Assembly (NCBI GenBank): GCA_017461055.1 | Contig: JAFTZI010000026.1 | Span: 1 to 36,437 of the forward strand | DNA length: 36,437 nucleotides | Direction: 5' to 3' | Source of the DNA: Clostridia bacterium | Lineage (GTDB): Bacteria; Bacillota; Clostridia; Oscillospirales; CAG-272 | Shown: one piece after another, positions 31,466-36,437 of the stretch | Position numbering within the stretch: position 1 is the stretch's first letter | Layout: every line of letters starts with the position of its first letter | Notes under the pieces: generated by a model | Databases searched by the model: none | The model's input: the letters and a program-made list of their open reading frames with translations, nothing else | Told to the model about the DNA's origin: nothing | Program-made: the position numbers and the translations under genes

Positions 31466-32623
31466 ATGGAAGAAAATAAAAGAGAGCTTATAGAAAAGCT
31501 ACGCAACACCCATAGGCTTTGGAACGAAACGAATAAAGCGAAACAATATAGGTATCAGCTTGATGATGAGGAGGCTAAAGTACAAAACGTACTTGCCACC
31601 GGCACCAATCAAAAAATAAAAGGTATAATTGAAAGAGGGGAAGCTAACATTTCTCCACGTCCACAGTTGCCAAAGGAATTTTTTAATGCTCCGCCGCAAA
31701 GGCCCGAAGTCCCCGATTGCCGCAATGCAAAGGATGTTATGATGACCGGTGTCTACGGACTTCTTGTGTATGCTGCCTTTATATTTTGGATAGCTTTGTT
31801 TGTTATAAACAAATTAACATACATAAGAGAAACGTGGACGTTTGCTATTGTAGCTGTTTTCGTTGCGTTGCTTTTCCCTTGGATAACTAAGGGCAGAAAA
31901 AGGGCGCAGGTGCTAAGCTATGAGCAGACCTGCAAGGAATATGAGCAAAATCTTGAAAAATGGGAAAAAGAGCTTGACGAAATATTAAATGAGGAAGAAA
32001 TAACAAGCTTTTTAAATAGATTTTGCGAGTTTGATAGCTCATTTGTAAGCTTTTTAAGAAATACAGATGCTCAAATCAAGGACGAAATGAACGCGAGCAA
32101 TGAAAAAAAGCATATGATATACCTTGATTACAGTAACAAGAAAAGAGAAGCCGAGGAGCACATTGCAGAAACCGAGAGGGAGCTTGAAGCTATCGGAATC
32201 GTGACCCCAACATATTATTATCTTGCCCACTCAATTGCCGACGTTTTGGAAAACGGAAGAGCCGATACCTTAAAGGAGGCATTAAACATAGCCATTGAGG
32301 ATGAACGCAGAGAAAGAGAAGAGCAGCAAAGACGTGAGGAGGCTGACAGACAAGCGCAAATTCTTGAAAGACAGGCAGAGGAAGCAAGAAGACACAATCG
32401 AGAAATGGAGCGCGCAGCGAAAGAACAGGCCGAGGCGGCTGAAAGGAATTACGAGGAAAACAGACGTCACAATCGAGAAATGGAAAGAAATTCAAGAGAG
32501 CAGCAAAACAGGTCATACGGAAATTCAATATGCTTAAGCTGTGCTAACTATGCCGGCAGGGGCGGAAGCTGTAATGGCAGCTTTGTTAAAAATACAGGAA
32601 CCTGCGGCTCTTTCAGATCTTAA
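31466..32623 (+). CDS. Two-TM coiled-coil protein with C-terminal four-cysteine motif
   Basis: A protein of 385 aa, family not recognised. Order of parts: an N-terminal helical region with a proline-rich end (1-92), two membrane helices (about 93-115 and 124-141), and a long charged coiled coil (about 150-240). Next comes a segment ENGRADTLKEALN (262-274), a pattern I associate with other clostridial membrane proteins of unknown role. Then there is an Arg/Glu-rich helix (275-348) with an internal duplication (RRHNREMER at 309-317 and 333-341). A cysteine cluster at C356, C359, C369 and C380 ends the protein and may bind zinc or form disulfides. It has no ribosome binding site of note and is coupled to the preceding gene. 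A terminator follows at 32632-32667. Confidence 0.78.
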   Translation: MEENKRELIEKLRNTHRLWNETNKAKQYRYQLDDEEAKVQNVLATGTNQKIKGIIERGEANISPRPQLPKEFFNAPPQRPEVPDCRNAKDVMMTGVYGLLVYAAFIFWIALFVINKLTYIRETWTFAIVAVFVALLFPWITKGRKRAQVLSYEQTCKEYEQNLEKWEKELDEILNEEEITSFLNRFCEFDSSFVSFLRNTDAQIKDEMNASNEKKHMIYLDYSNKKREAEEHIAETERELEAIGIVTPTYYYLAHSIADVLENGRADTLKEALNIAIEDERREREEQQRREEADRQAQILERQAEEARRHNREMERAAKEQAEAAERNYEENRRHNREMERNSREQQNRSYGNSICLSCANYAGRGGSCNGSFVKNTGTCGSFRS

Positions 32624-32631
32624 CAAATTAC

Positions 32632-32667
32632 AAAAAATCCTTGCGGAAAATTCTGCAAGGATTTTTT
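32632..32667 (+). terminator. Intrinsic terminator after the coiled-coil gene
   Basis: A 13-bp A/T-extended stem (32632-32644 with 32655-32667) whose 3' arm ends in T6. The R2 element begins only 12 nt further on. Confidence 0.88.
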
Positions 32668-32678
32668 AATGAATAAAG

Positions 32679-32789
32679 CCACATATAAGCGCGCATCTTA
32701 TTATAAAATGCAATTGCGTGCTTGTATGTGGTTAATTCGTGTGGTACGGTTTTGCGTTTTAATGCACTCTTAAATAGGAGTGCATTTTT
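32679..32789 (+). ncRNA. Structured RNA R2, homologue of R1
   Basis: A 17-bp helix without mismatches (32679-32695 with 32715-32731, two G-U pairs) is followed by the conserved TTAATTCGTGTGGTA (32732-32746) and an intrinsic terminator (32761-32789). The block 32715-32746 differs from R1 at one position. R2 lacks the 5' strand that pairs with TTAATTCGTGTGGT in R1, and I see no promoter directly before it. It would therefore need read-through from the previous terminator or an unrecognised promoter, or it is a partly degraded copy. Confidence 0.62.
32761..32789 (+). terminator. Intrinsic terminator of R2
   Basis: The arm 32761-32770 (AATGCACTCT) pairs with 32777-32786 (GGAGTGCATT) across a 6-nt loop, followed by T-rich sequence to 32789. 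It corresponds in position and partly in sequence to the R1 terminator, with base-pair changes that keep the stem. Confidence 0.85.
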
Positions 32790-32883
32790 ATTTGTGTTAT
32801 TAGTATATCAAAGTCAATGTATCAAAAAAAGGACACAACTCTGCATTTTAAAGGCGAAAACAGTTTATTTATTTTTCAGAGTG

Positions 32884-32892
32884 TGTTATAAT
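32884..32892 (+). promoter_or_regulatory. Extended -10 promoter of the WYL-LRR gene
   Basis: TGTG, one base, then TATAAT (32887-32892). The -35 region is poor. The ATG follows at 32927 after an AGGAG ribosome binding site. Confidence 0.6.
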
Positions 32893-32926
32893 GCAAAAAG
32901 AGAGTAATTGAATCAGGAGATTTATT

Positions 32927-34414
32927 ATGTCGTATAACAGCAACCGTTTAGCAGGCTTACATATTTATTCCATTCTTTTAAAGTATACGGGCGATAATGA
33001 GCATAGGCTAACCCACAAGCAAATAGCTTATTATCTTAAAAGAGATTACGGAATAGAGCTTGAAAGAAAAGCAATTAGTATATATTTAAAGGAGCTTGAG
33101 GCTTGTGATGAGTTAAATGTAGAGGTAACTCCAAAGGGCTCATATGCTTACGGAAGCTTTGATGAGTCAGAGCTTCGCATTTTAATAGACTCGGTTTTAT
33201 CAAGTAAATTTATTGACAAAAAAAGAGCATACGACCTTATACAAAGGCTTTGCTCCTTGTCACATAACCGATTTAAGCCGAGGTCCCCAAATTCACTTGA
33301 TTCAACGGTAAAAAGCGAAAATAAAAGCTTACTCAGCAATATAGATTTAATTGCAGAAGCCATAGATAAAAGCAAAAAAATTAAGTTTATATACAATAAT
33401 TACGAGGCAGATAAAAGATTGCATCCCATTAGTGATACTCCGTTTGTGGTTGTCCCGTATCAGCTTTTTATGACGGACGAAAAATATTATTTGTTTGGTC
33501 TTGTTGAAAATGAAAAAAACTACTTCAAATTTGAGCTTGACAAAATAACAGGGTGCGCTATTGTCAAAAAGGGTGATGAGGCAGAAGATGATTACACCGA
33601 TATTTATTCATTTGTTCAGCCGAAGGAGACTGTAAATGTTAAGCTGAGAGTTGAAGCCTTTGCAATAAATGATGTTATATCATATTTTGGAAAAAACATA
33701 TCTATTTTTCCAAGTGAAAATAATTCCTTAGAGGTAAAATTCGAGGCCGATTTGGACCAGGTGTGCGGTTGGGCGCTAAAGCACGGTGACGTAGCAGAGA
33801 TTATTTTCCCAAATAAAGCAAGACAGAAAATACGCAGGATTATATCAAGAATGGATATGGCTTACGTAAAAAACGAGAAAACAAAGCAGCTTATAATTCC
33901 AAACGGAACAACCGAAATAAGCGAGTGGGACTGTTTAAATGACGGTACAAATATAGATTATCTTTTTATACCAAAAAGCCTTGTAAGGATAAATCCCCGT
34001 GCCTTCTATGGAAAAAACAGTATTGCAAAAATAGAGGTTGACAAGGAAAATCCTATTTATCACTCCTGCAATAATTGTATTATTGAAACGAAAACAAACA
34101 CGCTTGTTTTAGGCGGTGAAAACAGTATAATACCTAAATATGCAACAAGAATTGGAAAGAGCGCTTTTAATGGCAGAGGAAAGCTGAAAAGCATAAAAAT
34201 CCCCGAGGGAGTGGTTAAAATTGGCTATATGGCATTTTGCGGCACAGGCTTAAAGGACATTGAAATACCAAAAAGCGTAAAAGCAATAGACTCCTTTGCC
34301 TTTGCGCTTTGCCAAATTAAAACCCCTCCGAATTTAGATATCCAACCGGAAGCAATAGGAGAGGGCATTTTTGCTGACATCAAGGAAGCAAGGGCTATAA
34401 AATCAAAAAGATAA
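32927..34414 (+). CDS. WYL-domain transcriptional regulator fused to LRR_5 (BspA-like) repeats
   Basis: A protein of 495 aa, apparently cytoplasmic (no signal peptide or membrane helix). Residues 1-75 look like a winged helix (LTHKQIAYYLKRDYGIELERKAIS). Residues about 150-212 form a WYL domain (IKFIYNNYEADKRLHPI, KYYLFGLVENEKNYFKFELDKI), and about 230-308 a WCX-type C-terminal extension. From about 320 to 475 come LRR_5-type repeats (IPNGTTEISEWDCL, LFIPKSLVRINPRAFYG, IKIPEGVVKIGYMAFCG, IEIPKSVKAIDSFAFA). WYL proteins are ligand- or nucleic-acid-responsive regulators; LRR_5 repeats are normally on surface proteins. The fusion is unusual. It lies just downstream of R2. Confidence 0.85.
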   Translation: MSYNSNRLAGLHIYSILLKYTGDNEHRLTHKQIAYYLKRDYGIELERKAISIYLKELEACDELNVEVTPKGSYAYGSFDESELRILIDSVLSSKFIDKKRAYDLIQRLCSLSHNRFKPRSPNSLDSTVKSENKSLLSNIDLIAEAIDKSKKIKFIYNNYEADKRLHPISDTPFVVVPYQLFMTDEKYYLFGLVENEKNYFKFELDKITGCAIVKKGDEAEDDYTDIYSFVQPKETVNVKLRVEAFAINDVISYFGKNISIFPSENNSLEVKFEADLDQVCGWALKHGDVAEIIFPNKARQKIRRIISRMDMAYVKNEKTKQLIIPNGTTEISEWDCLNDGTNIDYLFIPKSLVRINPRAFYGKNSIAKIEVDKENPIYHSCNNCIIETKTNTLVLGGENSIIPKYATRIGKSAFNGRGKLKSIKIPEGVVKIGYMAFCGTGLKDIEIPKSVKAIDSFAFALCQIKTPPNLDIQPEAIGEGIFADIKEARAIKSKR

Positions 34415-34439
34415 AATAAAACATTTTAAAGGGCATTTA

Positions 34440-34468
34440 TTGACTTTAGTAGCTTTGCGTGATATAAT
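34440..34468 (+). promoter_or_regulatory. Promoter of the second secreted-protein gene
   Basis: TTGACT (34440-34445) and TATAAT (34463-34468) are separated by 17 nt, with CGTG one base before the -10. An in-frame TTG at 34440 is part of the -35 and is not the start codon. Confidence 0.8.
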
Positions 34469-34499
34469 CAAATTAGTATATATTTTAAAGGAGTTATTT

Positions 34500-36176
34500 A
34501 TGAAAAAGAGAGTATTGTTAATTTTATCAATAATTGCAATTTTATGTTGCTTCTTTGCCATTACAGCTTCTGCCCAAAAGGAGATTACCGGTGTAACACA
34601 TACATATTATGTCGTTACAAGCCAAACATCCAATAAGGCGCTTGAGCTACAAGGCGAGGGAAAGGAAACAATTGTTTTGTCCGAGGTTTATGCTTCAACT
34701 GTTTCATCTACTGAAGCTGACTGGATTGCACAGTTTGAGGAAGGCGCGCATATTGAGCTTATCTTTGCGGAAAGCATTGTTGAATCCGTTAGTGACAAGG
34801 TGGGCATTCTGCTAAACAAAGCAATTACCGTAACCGTTCGCTACAATGGCTATTGCCATTTGATAACTAACACGCAAAATCGTGAAAATGTATTTGTTTT
34901 GAGGCACAGTGGCGCGCAAATCAATTTTATTGGCTCAACCAATATTTATGATGAAAACGGTGATGTAATAAAGAATTTTACTTATGATCCGAACGACCTT
35001 TCTAAAAACACAGTACAGATTCGTCACGGTAAGGTGTATTGCTGGGTTTTTGACGGAAGCGTTTATGCAGAAAACATCAGCTCCTTAACAGGTGAGGAGC
35101 TTGTTTACACAATTGATGACGACAGCAGTGCAGACACGCCTACTGTTAACACATATGAGTTTGTTGATTGCAGCATTAAATCGAGCTCAGTTGGCTTAGG
35201 CTTGATTGGTAAAGATTCTACAAAGAAAATTGTTATTGTAAGACGTGGATACTGTAACTCCATCCAAGGATACACAATTTGCAACGGCACTCTTTTTGAA
35301 AATTGCGAAATTGATAAATTTCAAATGGACTGCTGGGGAATTTCAAACCAAATGGCTGAGTTTATTAACTGCAAAATAGGTACAATTGTCTTAAGCTCAG
35401 GCAGAACACACTTGAAGCTTATAGACTGTACCGTTGAAGAAGAGAACATTAGCCAAAGCGGTGACGGTGGCGGAGATAGCTTTATTTTAGTTTACACAAG
35501 TCCAAGCTGTGAAGCTCCGGGAAATTGCAAAATTTTACGTTCCACCGGCAAGGGCACAGCCCAAGATCTTTATGTAGATGTAGCTGATGCGTATAATGCT
35601 GAAAATAGCGCAGCCTTAGGGCACAATGCTGCTTGGAATCTTAGCTTTAATGGCATAAAGTATTTGAGCACATGCTTAGCTACTAAGTCCTGCACAAGAT
35701 GTGACCTTACTGAAAATAGCATAGAAATTGGTGCAATTATTGTACCAAAGGGCTATTCTTGCTTTGAAGATCCTGAAAAGCCTTACGTTTGTATGGGCTT
35801 TGATATCAATCTAAAGGCTATTGCTCAATATGAGGAGATTACAGGCGGCAAAATTAACATTGGCGCCGTAGTTGCAATCAAGGAAAAAATTGGACAGGGT
35901 GTTTGCCCACTTGATGAAAACGGAAACGCAATTACCCTAAGCTCAGGCAATGTGATAAAGGTTGATATAACTGAATTTGCTTGTGCAGCCCTTGATGTGA
36001 AGGTTACATTGGGAGAGGGTCACCTTGATACCGACATTTTAATGTCCGGCTATATAATTGAAGAAGACGGTGAGAAAATTGATATTTCCTACATCCAAGA
36101 GGACAAGAGTAGCTTAGTTGAAAATGGCAACTTTGCGTACGTTTCCTACAGTCAGGTTTTAGCAAAAAACGGTTAA
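34500..36176 (+). CDS. Secreted protein, unknown function (paralogue of 28573-30489)
   Basis: A protein of 558 aa. A signal peptide (1-25) ends in ASA. A beta-rich body follows with short strand repeats (FEGSVYAENISS-like and FENCEIDKFQMDCWG, INCKIGTIVLSSGRTHLKLIDC), compatible with a beta-helix but without the LNMYGG motif of its paralogue. The segment STCLATKSCTRCD corresponds to GSCITAIPCKLCG in the paralogue. The last about 135 residues (CMGFDINLKAIAQYEEITGGKINIGAVVAI onward, with ILMSGYI near the end) match the paralogue's C-terminal domain. The start at 34500 has AAAGGAG six bases upstream. No cell-wall anchor is visible. Confidence 0.8.
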   Translation: MKKRVLLILSIIAILCCFFAITASAQKEITGVTHTYYVVTSQTSNKALELQGEGKETIVLSEVYASTVSSTEADWIAQFEEGAHIELIFAESIVESVSDKVGILLNKAITVTVRYNGYCHLITNTQNRENVFVLRHSGAQINFIGSTNIYDENGDVIKNFTYDPNDLSKNTVQIRHGKVYCWVFDGSVYAENISSLTGEELVYTIDDDSSADTPTVNTYEFVDCSIKSSSVGLGLIGKDSTKKIVIVRRGYCNSIQGYTICNGTLFENCEIDKFQMDCWGISNQMAEFINCKIGTIVLSSGRTHLKLIDCTVEEENISQSGDGGGDSFILVYTSPSCEAPGNCKILRSTGKGTAQDLYVDVADAYNAENSAALGHNAAWNLSFNGIKYLSTCLATKSCTRCDLTENSIEIGAIIVPKGYSCFEDPEKPYVCMGFDINLKAIAQYEEITGGKINIGAVVAIKEKIGQGVCPLDENGNAITLSSGNVIKVDITEFACAALDVKVTLGEGHLDTDILMSGYIIEEDGEKIDISYIQEDKSSLVENGNFAYVSYSQVLAKNG

Positions 36177-36190
36177 ACAAAAGCCTTGCA

Positions 36191-36230
36191 GAATTGGCGT
36201 GATACTCTTAACGGAGTATCACGCCAGTTC
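36191..36230 (+). terminator. Strong hairpin after the second secreted-protein gene
   Basis: A 17-bp stem (36191-36207 with 36214-36230, one G-T pair) has a 6-nt loop. No T-run follows, so it may terminate poorly or be the first element of the hairpin array that begins right after it. Its stem contains GTGATA/TATCAC, like the spacers of that array. Confidence 0.5.
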
Positions 36231-36397
36231 TATTCGCCTCTGGCGAGTGATATTGCTTTGCAGTGATATTCGGCTTACGCCGAGTGGTATTCGCTACGCG
36301 AGTTATCCGGCGAATAGAATATCACTGTGAGGCATAGCCGAACAATATCACTGCCCGAAGGGCAATATCACTCTTTGCGATAGCAAAGAATACCACT
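36231..36397. repeat. Array of short hairpins with AGTGATATT / AATATCACT spacers
   Basis: Small palindromes of 3-6 bp stem alternate with a 9-nt spacer. In the left half the spacer is AGTGATATT (36246-36254, 36262-36270) or AGTGGTATT (36283-36291). In the right half it is the reverse complement, AATATCACT (36318-36326, 36344-36352, 36364-36372) or AATACCACT (36389-36397). The hairpins are at 36235-36245, 36255-36261, 36271-36282, 36292-36300, 36331-36339, 36353-36363 and 36373-36388. CTATTCGCC (36230-36238) also pairs with GGCGAATAG (36309-36317), so the whole can fold as a branched structure. No coding frame is evident; the family is not identified. Confidence 0.8.
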
Positions 36398-36437
36398 CAT
36401 AAAAATGCAGAAAAGAGAGAGTTTTACGGAATTTTAC

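Noticed and set aside
36231..36397. CRISPR array
   Set aside because: The constant elements are only 9 nt and change orientation half way, the variable parts are palindromes rather than unique spacers, and no cas gene is present.
36405..36437. ATG-initiated open frame running off the right edge (11 codons visible)
   Set aside because: No ribosome binding site precedes it and it follows directly on the hairpin array; too little sequence to judge.

Overview
The window looks like a chromosomal segment of a low-GC anaerobic Gram-positive bacterium of the Clostridia, probably a gut or rumen Oscillospiraceae-like lineage. The reasons are the AT-rich intergenic DNA, strong AGGAGG-type ribosome binding sites, consensus sigma-A promoters often with a TRTG extended -10, a ferredoxin-dependent 2-oxoacid oxidoreductase, clostridial family members (CysE/EpsC, DUF1934, RNase M5-like) and secreted or LRR_5 (BspA-like) proteins. 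This placement is inference; there is no rRNA or tRNA in the window.

Layout. (1) 140-4657, minus strand: housekeeping operon rbfA-nrnA-truB-comEC, with its promoter in a short region shared with divergent rmuC (4809-6155, plus). (2) 6249-6375: a solitary small transcription unit with a perfect promoter and terminator. (3) 6396-6752: yccF (minus), divergent from the operon cysE-DUF1934-holA-rnmV-like (6949-9903, plus). (4) A zinc-ribbon membrane protein (minus), a membrane GT2 glycosyltransferase (plus) and NADP-type isocitrate dehydrogenase (minus). (5) 13391-22441: an eight-gene operon with a sodium:solute symporter, two phenylacetate-CoA-ligase-like enzymes bracketing indolepyruvate:ferredoxin oxidoreductase (iorA, iorB), a tandem-ACT protein, an amidohydrolase and a class I aminotransferase. 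Together these can import an arylacetate, activate it to a CoA thioester, reductively carboxylate it to an arylpyruvate and transaminate it to an aromatic amino acid, or run the reverse. (6) A TIM-barrel isomerase-like gene (minus), then a large GH106-like glycosidase, a GT2 and UDP-galactopyranose mutase (plus).

(7) 28.5-36.4 kb is accessory and largely unrecognised. Two secreted paralogous proteins flank a module with an unknown 202-aa protein, a two-TM coiled-coil protein with a C-terminal four-cysteine motif, and a WYL-domain regulator fused to LRR_5 repeats. Each of the two transcription starts in this module is preceded by a copy of the same structured RNA element (R1, about 30589-30781; R2, about 32679-32828). 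The copies share a 32-nt block with one difference, a base-paired arm with compensatory and G-U/A-U changes, a structurally conserved intrinsic terminator and about 27 nt of colinear sequence beyond it. I do not recognise this RNA. It is my best candidate for an undescribed element here. The window ends in an array of small hairpins separated by AGTGATATT / AATATCACT spacers in opposed orientation.

All calls come from reading the sequence; no database search was possible. Promoters, terminators and folds were assembled by eye.
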